Below are positions 39,404-61,249 of a DNA stretch of 64,000 nt, piece by piece. Under the pieces are notes generated by a model. The model made no database searches. It was given only the letters and a program-made list of their open reading frames with translations, and had not been told where the DNA came from. Each line of letters opens with the position of its first letter. Positions within the stretch are counted from its first letter, which is position 1. A program made the translations under genes and the position numbers. The stretch covers positions 1,426,001 to 1,490,000 of the forward strand of contig NC_050736.1 in the NCBI RefSeq assembly GCF_014529535.1. The letters are read 5' to 3'. Source of the DNA: Bradysia coprophila (taxonomy: Eukaryota > Arthropoda > Insecta > Diptera > Sciaridae).

Positions 39404-41931
39404 CTATATTCGTGCAATCATCCGTTCTGATAGTTCAAACTGTAATATGACCACGAAATATGAAAAGATTGACGTTATTGCCTGTAAGAAAAAAAATGGA
39501 TCTAAAGTAAAGCTATTGAAATCAAAGTAAAGGGCCACATATCTTTTCAGAAAATTATGCTTCAAAAGTAAAAAACAACATCGACTGAGACTGAGATTAA
39601 TAGTAACAGCTCATCTAGGAAAGGTTCCTGCAAAGATGAGTGGACCAAAATCTCTTGGATTCGTTTGAATATCTTCTCTATCACATTTTGTAAAAGGGAA
39701 AATCCTCTGGATTTGAGCCTTTTTGTTACGTTTTGTTAGGGGAAACTACAATCTCGACCGATCAATTAACGAAAAAGTCAGTAAAAGTGGGCTTCCTATA
39801 CCATATTCCAGGCCATATTTAGAACGAATTTTTTTCCTTACAGTGAACGACATCTCAAATGTCTCACTGCCAAATTTTTCTGAGAATTTTATTGTGTCAT
39901 TGCAAATTCACAATGACATTCTCTGAAAAAAATGTCAGTGAGACATTTGAGATGTCGTTCACTGTAAAATTCCTTTATTTTTAAAACTTTTTTTTAATTA
40001 TTCACGTTTAAGGCATACTGGCAAACCTGTGGATTTTTAGCAGTTTTTAATCTTAGAAATTATCGGGAATTCAAAGGCACTGCGATATGCCCGCGAACAA
40101 AGTCTCATGCCTGTTGAGCATAAATTTTTTTAAAATTTGCGGGTGACGAAGTATCTAAAAAAATGGTTGGCGTAACATGGACATTTGCAGAGAAGGTGGA
40201 GTCCAGCAATTTCTTTTCATTTCTTTAGACTTTAAATTTTACCCTCTTTCTTAATAATAATTGTTTGGAACTTTGTATTTTGCCTTCGCATTCGGCTCGA
40301 GCTACAAAGGCCACACTTGGCAAAATAAAAGATTCTAAACAATGACGTAATGTACTATTATATCTAGGGGTATGGTTGTTATTGTTATAGCAAAATTTTA
40401 TAGAAAAACAACTAGATATTGTCAGATAAATATTAAAAGAAGAAAAACTGAAACTTTTTTGCACAAAATTAGACGAACTTTGCAGTATAAGCTTGTGAGC
40501 AACACCTTTATGGTTGGCTTTTTTATGACGGGCAACAAGATCAATGGTGGACATCGAATATCATGGGTCAAAAATCTAAAGTTCGGCTCTTGGTAAATGA
40601 AATTAGGCGTACCCACTCATCTCTAATAGCTAACCTTGAATGGAAGTATCACTACATTTGTAAGTTTGAGTTAATCTTACCATAGTGGATGATCTTGCAT
40701 CTATTCCTCCAATTTCCAATTTATTCAATAGCATTTGCATAGAGAAATCATTAATCTAAAAAAAAGTTTTGATCGATGCTCGACAAAGAAACGGTATCTT
40801 ATAAAACTTACACTTTTACGCAATCTCAGGTCAACATCACGGCTTATTTTCATTGAATGTAAAATTGATGATGCCTTACTAGTCTAAGGGATCACATCGG
40901 TGATTAGCAGAGAATAATATTTGTTAATTAAATCGAGCACTTTTACTCACCGAATTATTTATTCTTTGGCATGCATTCGAAATAGACAACTGGTCGAATG
41001 TCGAGAGGATAATTGCTAAACATCCATATACATTGAATATCAAAGCATTCTTACTGAGGTGTAAAGTTAACTCTATAACTGAAATGACTTGGTTCAATAA
41101 TTGTACGGTTAGTGTTACTATTATTGTCGTGCTCCACAGAACTATGGGAATCGAAAAAATAGAATTCATTGACTTCGTTGCTTGTGCCAGTTTTAAATAC
41201 AATGTTGATAGTCTATCCAATTCGTCACTACAATGACAATAGTTGCACATCTGTATATGTTTATATCTTGCAGTTTCAGTTGCTTCAGCCACAATATTAG
41301 TTAAACGAAAATTTACTATTCTCGTGAATAAATGGATGGCAACAACAACACCATAAAATATATTCATTTGCAGTCTCGCTACATACGGCGGCAACTGCAG
41401 AAAAAACACTAAGTACGGCCTCGTAGCAATTAATTCTGTGGTACTCTCAGAGTTTGTCATGTAGGTATACGATCCAATACCCTGAATAATTTCTACGACA
41501 ATTGTTCTCAACACAAATTCCCAAATGTAACCCGACAAGTCAAAATTGTACAGGCAATCACCCATTTCGTTCACCAAGTCCATCCACTTTATGTAAGCAT
41601 TTTCAATTTCTTTAGCGAACCAATGCAGACCGAGATATGCAAACACAAATGAGAGCAGTACGGATTGAGCGTATATCAGCAGCACATATCTTAATGTGTA
41701 CGAACCGAAAAATGCTTTATTCCCACCATCGAAAGTCATCGCTCCAATAACTTGATATACAATTATTCCGCCAAATAACAGACATATTGAGTGAATGGCT
41801 TTGATGAAACTGTATTTGATTTGACTGTTCTGGTGGACGAATCTGAATGGCCACAATCCAAAAAAATGTACAACAAAAAAGGCGAACTTAAGACCTCTTC
41901 TCAATATCACTATTTGAAATGAGTTGTCCAT
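39404..41931 (-). CDS. Gustatory receptor (7tm_7), copy C, intact
   Basis: Four exons (40951-41931, 40812-40883, 40681-40755, 39404-39481), all joined in phase 0, give 401 residues, the usual size. Gustatory receptors are seven-segment ligand-gated channels of taste and other chemosensory neurons. Family marks: multiple hydrophobic segments, the ATKSMNSIFSIPIVLWSTT region before TM5, the pre-TM7 exon beginning INDFSMQMLLNKLE, and the terminal TM7 exon ITSIFSYFVVILQFELSER, which carries the T/S-Y-x5-Q-F signature. That exon lies 1.2 kb beyond the previous one, across an intron holding a MITE. Ligand unknown. Confidence 0.85.
39841..39964. mobile_element. Tc1-type hairpin MITE in the last intron of receptor copy C
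   Basis: A 124-bp palindrome with ends CAGTGAACGACATCTCAAAT and their inverse, flanked by TA on both sides. Confidence 0.6.
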
Positions 41932-42395
41932 GGTGATGGTGGCAGGAAAAACGTTGTGCTTTTCCGACTTGTCTACTGAAACTTAGCATGAATTTAATTG
42001 AATGACGGTGAAAAAGTGTTATGTTTAAACTCACATCAGCTATTAGCAGTAAAACCATTGTGTTGTTGTTGAAGTCAAGCAGTGGGTCATGCGTAACCAA
42101 TAAATGTTTGTAAATTACATTAATAATTAAGGGACAAAATCAATTGAACAAATTGGTTCTGAGAAGATTACACTGATGAAGTTGCTGAGTCGTTTTAATA
42201 TAACATTCAGAAGTGGAAGGAACCATAAGTTAATCTATTATGGTCGACAAATTCTCCACAATAGGACTTCATTGATTGGAAGCAAGTGTTTCAGCAGGTG
42301 TTGTACGTTTATTTACATCAATATTTAACTTTTCACATACGGCATGCATATAACCATGTAATTATCAGGTCTACTACTTCCTTTGAAAGGTTGAG
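41932..42395. other. Spacer between receptor copy C and the P450
   Basis: About 460 bases, including the promoter side of the receptor. No further feature is recognised. Confidence 0.45.
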
Positions 42396-45230
42396 CTACA
42401 ATTCAGTCACTTTATACTTCAACTTTGTCGATGGAAGTATCACCAACTGCCTGGCAAATTCCAACGGTCCATAATTCCATTCAACTTTATATTTGGTCAA
42501 GAATCTAAATTAAATTTGTGTCAGCCTTTGTTGACAATCAAAAATTTACTGGTTAGTTACCTCATCATAAGTATTTCTATTTCCAGTTCTGCGAAACGCT
42601 TGCCAACTATAATATCAGCATTTTTAGGTATTTTTTCTTGCTTTAATTTTCATTGATTTCAAAGATAAACATTACCACAATGTCGTGGCCCGAATCCGAA
42701 CGGTAGTAGCAGGAACGGATGAATGTCCTTCGAATTCGGACAGCCAGGCTGAACTTCTTTCAAGAATCGTTCTGGTATGAATTCATCAGGTCGTTCAACG
42801 AAATCAGAGTGATTCACGATGGTTCCTGCCCCCAAAATTAAATGTGTCTGTAAGGTTCGCAGTGATAAATTAAAAAAGGAGTCGAAAGTCGGCATAGGAG
42901 ATAATTACTTCAACTGGTATTTGATATCCTTGAATAACAATGTTACGGCCAGCACCACGGAAATTGCCAGAAAACACTGGCGTTATTCTCATTGATTCTT
43001 TAAGACTGGCTCGCATGTACGGTAAGCTATTAAAACTTTCTGATGTCAATTCAGTCTCCGGGGTTGGCAATATACGCAATGCTTCTTCTCGGAACTTATC
43101 TTGGGCTCTCTGATTTTTAGCGAGATTGTACAAGAGACCGGCTGTTGCTGCCACTGTCTTTCAATTGAAGATTATTTTTGGGAATTGGATCGTTCAACTA
43201 ATTCCAATTTTTATGGGCAACCATCTTACCGAATGAATTCCTGCTGAAAGCATATCCAAAGACATTACCATCGCATAATTTTCGTTAATTTGCAAAATCT
43301 TTTCAAGGACACTCTCTTCACGGTTACCCTCTCGTTTGGTCTCTTTTGCTAACCTTTCGATCGCTTTGTCGATTTGCACCTTTGATACGCTACAAAAGAG
43401 TATGAAGCCAAATGTGGCATTTAATACAATGCAGACCTATTACGAAAATTGAGGGATTTTCGCACAGGAAAGTCTAGTCCTAGTAGCAAACTAAGCAACG
43501 GTATTAACTAGATTCTAGAATTTCCGAAAACATTTTTTTTATACTTGGTCATTGTTTCCAGTGAGTTCATTAGCTCTCGATACTTAGGCGTTTTAAGGTA
43601 CTTCCAAAGGGATGGTTCAACGTCAAGTTGATATGACAGGGACAGATTACTTTTGACCGCCTGAAAGTGTGAGATAATTAATATTGAATTTAAGGTCCAA
43701 TAAAATTTCCTTTTGCTATACATTGATTATTTTCTGATTCTCCTGATCACCATCGTTTGATAGCAGTCCCAGTCTTTGTTCGAGTGCTATCAATGAAATC
43801 GATTCTAATGCCCACCTAAACAAATCATTTTGAAAATCATCTGGCATTTCATCCTTATCATCTTTGAGCGTCTTAATTTTGTTCACAAATTCTTTCGCCA
43901 CGGTATCGAATTCCGGAATGTATGCGTTGACAACTTTCGGTTTCATCATAATTGGATTAACTGCTGTTCGTAGCTTGAACCAGGTTTCACCCTGGTCGTT
44001 AACCAGCCCAATGCTATTTTGGAATATGTCGGAACGAAGGGTTTTACGATAATGTAGTGTCGTTGCCAGACCCTTTCGAAATGGCCATGGTCCTTCGTTT
44101 CGAAAGACTGTTTCGATGTCTTTCGGATCAAATATGAATACGTTATCGTGATTTCCGAATAAGCCATCAAATTTAACAATCGGTCCGTACTTTTTGTAGA
44201 CGGCTTTGTTCACTTCCAGAAAGTTTGCTTTGTGAAATTGACCTGAAATGTTTTGTCAGGTTAGTTTACAAAATACTATCACATGTTACATGCGTCGAAA
44301 ACCATACTTTTCATGTTTCAAGCACTTCTTTCGACGCATCCAGCAAGTAAAATCCATCACATAGCTCGCGATAAAAACTAAAAAGTCTCGTTTTGTGTGT
44401 TTATTGACCTCGGCTTCGCCTCAGATCAACAGAATTCACACGAAAACTGTACATTTCATCTTTTTATTGCTAGTCACTAATCACTCTGTAGATTTACTGT
44501 CGCTACAGACTATATGCATCCATGTGTGGGGGTTCACTGGATAGGTGCTGTCCAGAATATATCTTAAATGTCCTCAACCATTGTTGGAAAATAACAGAAA
44601 TAATGTTTCAGCCAAAATTAAAAGGTGATATCTCGCACCTAGCGAATGTTAATGATTATGTTTAGATTGGTGGATGTCTTGATAGAGGCTTGACCCAGCT
44701 TTACAATGATATCCCACTTGCCATAGTAGTGACAAGTTTAAGATACGTTTTTTGGTACAAAGTAAATAGGGTTTCTTCACTCCAAAGCAAAATTTTAATT
44801 TTAGAAAATTACACGAACTGTACCCGGTACCGACCTCATCAGCATCTTAAAACTTCTACTCGTGATATGAATTTACCCACACTCAATGTAACAAGAATAA
44901 AGATAAATGCTCACCGCCTGGTGCAAATAATTTGATTAGTTCCAACTTGGATGGACCTGGTATTGAGGAATATGGCTTCGCAGTATCCCAAGCATCGTTC
45001 GGACATTCGTCAGCCTTAAAATACGAAAGTTATTTCAATTCCATTTTGATTGTTCGCACATAAAATTGGTATTTACCCTGACGAGGTCACTGATGGAAGA
45101 CGACAAGTAGAAAAATAACAATGTAGTTAGTACATTGGGCTAAACCCTGCATTTTACAGTTCAGACACAATCTAACACCAACTTAACAACCTAACTTTCT
45201 CAACACTCTAGTCGAACTTTGTACAACATG
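42396..45230 (-). CDS. Mitochondrial-clan cytochrome P450 (CYP12-like)
   Basis: Exons 44915-45014, 43722-44242, 43545-43660, 43230-43389, 42909-43157, 42676-42847, 42561-42606 and 42396-42504 give 490 codons in frame. An upstream exon at 45077-45139 and a start at 45228-45230 are plausible but unsure. Marks: YSSIPGPSKLEL near the N-terminus, GETWFKLRTAVNPIMM (C helix), ESMR of the K helix, FIPERF, and the heme loop FGFGPRHC-VGKRFAELE. CYP12 enzymes are mitochondrial and linked to insecticide metabolism. In the I helix the usual A-G-x-D-T-T is replaced by AGIHS-TVAATAG across an intron junction, so the acid/Thr pair that delivers protons is missing in this splice form. A CGTCGAAAACC repeat sits in one intron. 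Confidence 0.85.
44285..44478 (+). repeat. CGTCGAAAACC repeat, copy 3, in a P450 intron
   Basis: Starts CGTCGAAAACCATACTTTTC, with CAAGCACTTCTTTCGACGC as a short inverse, and ends with the ATTCACACGAAAACTGTAC block. Same family as at 22631 and 25629. Confidence 0.55.
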
Positions 45231-47327
45231 AAGCGACTACCACAATAAAACGATGGATTTCCGATTTAGCAAAGGCAAACGTAGGAATATTATCATTTAT
45301 GCGTCGGTAATCCTTTGGTGTAATGCACACTGATTCCACAATAACAAAAAGAGAATGTAGGAAATTTTAAAACAACACAAATGATCTCCATACCCAAATT
45401 ACTTAATTAAAATATATTTTTTTATTCATATTTTTGCTATCTTAAGTTCGCTTAATCAACGGCTTACGTTTTCATTAATGAAATCAAAATGGAATTACAT
45501 AAACAAAGAAGTGGGTGAAATTCCATATCACATTCATGAATTTTGGTTTATGGTACAGGTGAATTGTTTTTAAGAATGACGTGCAAGGTGCAAGTCACGT
45601 GAAGAACTAAACAAGCACTGGCGAACGCCAAATTAAGAGCAATGTACCCTTCGCAAATTTGTAGCCTACATTTAGGCGGAAAAATGGTTTTTCGATGGTT
45701 TTGCTGAATCAATTTTTTTTTGAAAGAGTAAAACCATTAAAGAACTCAAAAATGTGTCACTTTTAAAGGAAAAATTCCAACTTGGAGAAACCTTTGCAGA
45801 TCCGGTAAATTTATGTAATCTGCTCAAGTTTCTTCAAGTGGGTCAAGTTATGACTTACAAACCAATTTTTCCTTTTAAAAGTAACACATTTTTGTGTGCT
45901 TTAATGGTTTTACTTTTTCAAAAAAGTTTTTTGTTCAGAGAAATCATCAAGAAACGAATATTTTTCCGCCTAAATTTAGGCTACAAAGTAAAGAGTAGCA
46001 AAATTGTATCCTACATTTATGTGTCTCATATTTCATTTTTGATGATGTCTTTTCATCAGAATCCTTTTTGAAAAATGTACGACCGCAATTCCAACCACGA
46101 ATTTGTTAGCTTTAAATAAAAATTAGTTTTGATGGTGTCGTTTGATAAAAGTGAGCAGTTTAACGAAATTTTCATAAACTGCTCAGTTTTCTCAGAGCTG
46201 ATGAAACTGTTGCTGTTGAGAGCTAATACATTCATGGTCGTTATTGCGGTTCCATATTTTTGAGAAGGGTTTCTGGTGGAAAGATATCAGATATCATCAA
46301 AAGTGAACTAAAATCCAGTATTTAAAAGCGCCCAAATGTATGCTTTTCAGCAAAGCATCGATGCCTCTTAACATTTTCTTAAAAAGCAAATGAAGAATAA
46401 AAAACTAAAGTTAATGGCTTGGTCAACGCACATAATAACAAAATTCCAATGAACAAATGTAATACCAAAATTTTTAATTAACCAGAAGTACTGTACATAC
46501 CTTAACATGTCCTTGTGCCGGAAGAGATATAGACCTAATATTTTGCAAGTTTGTTTTGGTCCTGATAATTTCATATTTCCATCGACTGCTGCCACGGGTC
46601 AACATACTTTATACAATCACAATTTAAAAAAGAAAAGTTCAAAAACAAAACTCTTAACTTTCTCTATAATTTTCAATATCCAAGATTTCAATTTATAGTG
46701 ATCTATGTGATTGTTGGAAAATGACCAGGTATTTTGTAGTTTTTAAATTTAGTTAAGTAGCAAACTTTGCAGATGCTTTTTCACGACTGATGTTCGTTGG
46801 TGGAAATTACTTTTGGAAAATATTTTGATGTCTAATTATCCTTAATCTCTCGACAATCTTGCGCATTGGAAAATGTAAGTTTGAACGAAAGATAACGAAT
46901 CCATTCGAACAAATGGAGTGACACAAACAATAACCAAAGTTGATAATTTTCAAATTATCTTGCAGCGGCAAAGTACAAAAAATTGTGAATAGTAAACAGG
47001 GAACGTTACAAAATGCCGAAGTAGATGTTTTCAGCCAGAGTTTTTTTACGCGAAAATTCGTAAGAAAAACAAAATTTTGAGTTAGTCTGATTCTTTTATT
47101 TATGGCACCGATTCTCCACACTAAAAGCTATAAAAATCTAATTAAATATTGCTCTTAATATACTTATGCCAACTTATAGCTAATGTTAAAAATGAATAAA
47201 ACTTGCTCCCGTTCCTAATACCTCTACAAGGAAGCTTCAATCTTATCAACTAGGTCTGATATCACATTCGCTTATTATTAAATCGAAATATATTCCGAGT
47301 ATCACTTTCACCGTCTAACCTTCTCTT
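45231..47327. other. Repeat-rich spacer between P450 and LRR receptor
   Basis: Holds a 330-bp hairpin (45658-45987) and, at about 46070-46270, a sequence sharing blocks such as ATTTTCATAAACTG with 56880-57060. The AGCATCGATGCCTCTTAA area near 46355 resembles sequence near 57475. No gene seen. Confidence 0.45.
45658..45987. mobile_element. 330-bp hairpin MITE
   Basis: The left arm TTTGTAGCCTACATTTAGGC is inverted at the right end. Inner blocks GTAAAACCATTAAAG and CTTTAATGGTTTTAC also pair, so the arms exceed 100 bp. Non-coding. Confidence 0.55.
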
Positions 47328-56761
<9,434 letters not shown>

Positions 56762-58640
56762 TGATTAATAATGGAATGGGTGGTTGGTGGAGGCATGGAT
56801 GCCTAGCTGTAGCATAGCACACATTTGTGCGTTTCGTATTTTATTTTCGATTGTATCTTGTTACTAGAATCCTTTTTGGAAAATGTTAGACGACAATAAC
56901 GATCACAAAAGTGTTGGCTTTCTTTGTGGTAGTTTGACCAGTCCTTAGAAAATTCAACAGTTTGTCCAAATTTTCATAAACTGAAATTTCTCAGAGGTGG
57001 TGACCAACAAATCTTTTTTGTGGTAGGTATTGTCGTCTTACATTTTTCAAAAAGGATTTTTGTAAAAAGTGATGAGTGTGTACAGTATGTAAGAGATGCC
57101 CAAATGTAGGCTTTTGATCAAACATTCTTCTCAAGAGGCATGGATGCTTAGCTGAAATTGTAGCTTTCATTTGGGTTTTTCGCCAGATCCGTTTTTGAAA
57201 AATGTTCGATCACAATAACGACCTCTGTTATTCACTGACAACTTCGCCTGCAAATAGTCACTTCGTTTTTCACTTCGAAAAGGATTCTGGTGAAAAGTTA
57301 CCAAAAGCGCATGCTTTTCTGCAAAGCATCTATCAGTGCCGGACTGGCCCTATGGGCGTTCGGGCGATTCCTGAAGGGCCTTTTGATTTTTGTATGAAGA
57401 AATGGCAACGAAGGGTCTCTTGAAAAATTTCTTCATACAACGCCCGAAGGGCTTTTTTGAGCCAGTCCGGCACTGGCATCTATGCCTCTTAAACAAGAAC
57501 TTCTTTTAATTATTTGATGTTATTGATTAATTAAGGAGCTGTTTGTGTACATTCCATTTGAATAAATCGGTTAATTGTTATAAAAGAGACCGGCATTTTC
57601 AAAAGACAGATGACAGCTACACGCCTTAGAAACATATACATGACGATGAAATTGAATTAACATTCTTAACTATTCATCGAACCTTAAAATACTGAAGACT
57701 TAACCATAGCGATGCACATCACAATACGACGGATATCATCATTTAATATTAAAAACACACAAATTTAGTGCAATACCAAACCTACAAAGATCATGTCTAT
57801 CAACCTACGTGCCTTTGGTATTCTTTTTTTTATTGAAAAAATCTACATTCGAAAACAGAGGAAAAAACTATTAAAAAATTGAATAACATAAAGAAGTAAA
57901 AATCCACCTACGCATTATATCTGTTGTGACTGTTGGCTGTTAAAAAGCATATATTTTCAACTATGTTGTGTGAGAAAGGCCTCTAAATCTGATCATCAAG
58001 GACTGGAATTGGTAGATTAGAGTCTAGAGCATTTCGGAGTATAATGACTTGCTAAAGTAGAAAGGGATATCACGGTCACTTCACAATTGATGAGAAATAA
58101 TGTCATCAGTACAATAGCGTGTGCTTATTTCATTAACTGAATTAAGCGGATCAGCAATAACTCTACTTTCTCAGGTACAAAAAAAAAATCTCCATATTAT
58201 TCCGAGCCAATACCCTCGTAACACATTGTTTACAAATAAAACATTTTATGTGGGCAGACGAATACAATAATGCCCATACAAATATGAGAGAATTGTTGAT
58301 ATATTCGTATAACCGATCTATAAACATTATTAATACTTTTCATGCAGCCAATCCTCTGCATTAAGAGTGTTTTGATTATATTCAAAGAAAATGGTTAAGA
58401 TATTTAAATAAAAATTTAATATAATTACATAATTTACATAACACACACACTGTACTAATGGACCATATGATGACTCTTCAATTGAAGTTTTATCGTATTT
58501 TAAACAGAGACTCTAATGTGGTTCTGACAATCTTTGAGAATAATTTACCATATCGTATTTCCACTCTACGGTTTTATGTTGATAGTAAAAATTCAATTAG
58601 AAGCAACCCGAAGTGTAAATGGTTTTATCATGAAATCTGA
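56762..58640. other. Upstream region of the LRR receptor
   Basis: No gene recognised. Besides the hAT MITE at 57334, it contains sequence at 56880-57060 shared with 46070-46270. The promoter of the LRR gene should lie in the first part. Confidence 0.4.
57334..57475. mobile_element. hAT-type MITE, second copy
   Basis: 142 bp with ends CAGTGCCGGACTGGCCC and their inverse. Flanked by the perfect 8-bp duplication GCATCTAT (57326-57333 and 57476-57483). Same family and length as at 50979. Confidence 0.8.
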
Positions 58641-58649
58641 TACATGCCC

Positions 58650-58865
58650 AAAAAAAATGTTTAAACCAGGCGGCAACCATATCATTATCCAATCTGTTAC
58701 TTGATTATTTGATCTAAGTATTTCATCAAATTAAAATAAAATCTATTACTTCATTTGTTTAAACATTAAATTTTGCAATATAATATGACAACGATGTCAG
58801 CTAAAGCTCATATTTATTTCTGTCGCTGTTGCCGACAACAGATGATTTTTTGACTAAAAATTGCA
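58650..58865 (+). repeat. TTAA-family MITE, degenerate
   Basis: The left end AAACCAGGCGGCAACCATAT, core ATCTATTACTTCATTTG and right end TTGCCGACAACAGATGATTT follow the order of the family consensus. Confidence 0.5.
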
Positions 58866-61249
58866 TCTTCATTCCTGTGCATATTGAAAATCTACAAATC
58901 AAAACATAAAACGATCATGTGAGAAATGTCTGAATAGGTAATATTAGCCAGAGCTCAGGACAGGTATCTAAATTTTTTTGCTAGATACGTATTGATTAAA
59001 TATATCAACCAGAACACCTTCAAATTAGCAAATATGGCAGATTACTGATAATGCACTTCATTTCCCTGAACATCATTAATTCTACCATTACCATTTTTCG
59101 GTACATCCCTCTTGAAGAAACAATCGCAAGCAACAGAAATGCTGCTGCATTTATCTTCTTGAATTTCTTTATTGAATTCGGAATTTGAACGATAAACACT
59201 CTATTTGATACGTAGTTTCTCATACCCATTTCGTCGTTTCAATGAATGCTCTCACACAGTACACGGCCGAGAATTCGTTGAAAGAGTAGAAATAGAAACC
59301 ACTGTGCTTCTTAACGGAAGTGCATTTCTATGTCACGTACAGAAGGGATCATTGTTTATTTTAACACTAAAAAAAAGAGAAAAAAATAACAAACCAAAGA
59401 AGAAACATTTTCATGGAAATAACCTAAAGATATATGAGACTACTCTGTATCCGTGTATACGAAATTGTGTATTTTTCTTTGTTTTTTTTTTTCTCTCGTA
59501 AAGATGATCCATTGAATCACAGGTAGTTGAACTAAATAATATTTTTTGTTGAACGGTCAAACAAAATGAAAAAGTTTGAACAAAACAAAGAATGAATGAG
59601 TGACAGAACGAACGGGTTTCCAGAATCATTGAAATATATCGCTATATGAGCAATAATGTACATCATTTTGGTTACACTAATTGAATAATCAACCATTGTC
59701 AATTTTGAATAACAATTAATGAATAAATAAATGGTATCCGGTACATTATATTGTATATGCTACCATTGTGTTGTCGCTGGAATGCAAGAATTTTCATTGA
59801 AGAAGACAACAACGCATAAAATGGTTGGAGTGTATAGTGGTAAGAGTCAGCGCCGGTATTAGAGAGAATATTTTTGTAGAAATTCATCAAGAATATTTAA
59901 TATATATTCCGATATGGCTCTTGTTTACCGCTAGAATCTACATAAGTTTTAGCGCAGGTGGAAACGGATATAAAAAGTTTGTTCAATTTCAATTTACAAG
60001 CCAAGAACACGTTCAACAAAATTGATATTTTTATTTGTTATTTGTAATTGACAAGGTTTATTAACCGATAAGGCGAAATATGTAAGACATTATGAATCTA
60101 TTGATAGATATGTTTTGAGGTGAGTTATCTATTGCGGAGTAAAAAAATCGATGAACTCTGGCTTGTCGCTGGTGTTGCTAAACTACTAAAATGAAGCAAT
60201 CCAAGAACAGTACTCTAACTAATGAAACATTACACACACTGGCCACGAGTGGTTGAGTTTAGGAAAAAATTGAAATTTTATTTCAATTATGATTCGCTAG
60301 TCTTATTCGTGTAAAAATCGGTATAGTGTATAAGTGTTCGATAGAGCATTGCATCGAGTACCACTGTCGCCATGGCCTGATGAGAAATGGTATTTTTGAA
60401 CTGCATATTAATGCAAAACGTCATATTTTGTACGTTGGCCACTTACTGGAAGGATTTGAAAATTTTTCACAAATTCACCAATACGAAAAATTTAACATAT
60501 TTCCAAATCCTTCCGGTATGTGGCCAACATACAAAATATGATCATAATATGCTAGTAAACACTTGATACAGTGCCGCACTGACCATACTGGACACCCGAA
60601 GTACAGATGAATTTTTATACGACAAAATTGAATTAGTTGTTTCAAATTTTGTAGGCCCTAAACGGAATTTCTCGAAGCGGAAGTTAACAGTAACTCCAAC
60701 CCTGCCTTAAAAATGTCTTATTCGTCAGAAAAATTAAACTAGACGCTAAGAATATTGGAATTCTAGAGAATTTTTGTGTTAGTACACTTCAATCAAAATT
60801 GAAGCTCAACGAAAGTCGTGGCGCGGTAAGTTTATGGTGTCATGGATAGTAGAGGTCACTACCTATCCAACGACACCCTTATCTTCCAAGTCTATTATTG
60901 AAGTTTTTTTTTAAACACTCTCTGAAAGTTGGAATTTTTTCCCCTACTACTGCACCACAAACACGAAAAATTCCGAAATCTTTTAAAGGCCAACACATGC
61001 GTCCTCAACACCTCTGCCAACCAGAAATTGTATTGTATTGTATTGTTGGTGATATGCAACAAAAACTATTTTGGTCACCCTAGTGCAGACCATTTTTTCA
61101 TGATTTCTGGCGTGAAAACATAATTACTCCTTAACATTTTTTTTTGTTGCAAATGACTCAGGAGGGTCCCCTGATTCAATTACTGTAAACCCTCCAAAAA
61201 TCGCCGATGGCTTGTTTTTAAGTTGTTCGAAGTTTTGGCAAATTGACTC
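58866..61249. other. Gene-free stretch with one hairpin
   Basis: Only short accidental frames. A palindrome lies at 60422-60540: CATATTTTGTACGTTGGCCA and its near-inverse, with GGAAGGATTTG / CAAATCCTTCC inside. Confidence 0.45.

Noticed and set aside
45658-46071. 105-codon plus-strand frame
   Set aside because: Most of it lies within the hairpin arm at 45658-45987 and it has no recognisable protein features.
59821-59870. tRNA-like string (TAGTGGTAAGAGTCAGCGCC)
   Set aside because: It resembles part of a D-arm region, but no acceptor stem, anticodon arm or T-arm can be folded around it.
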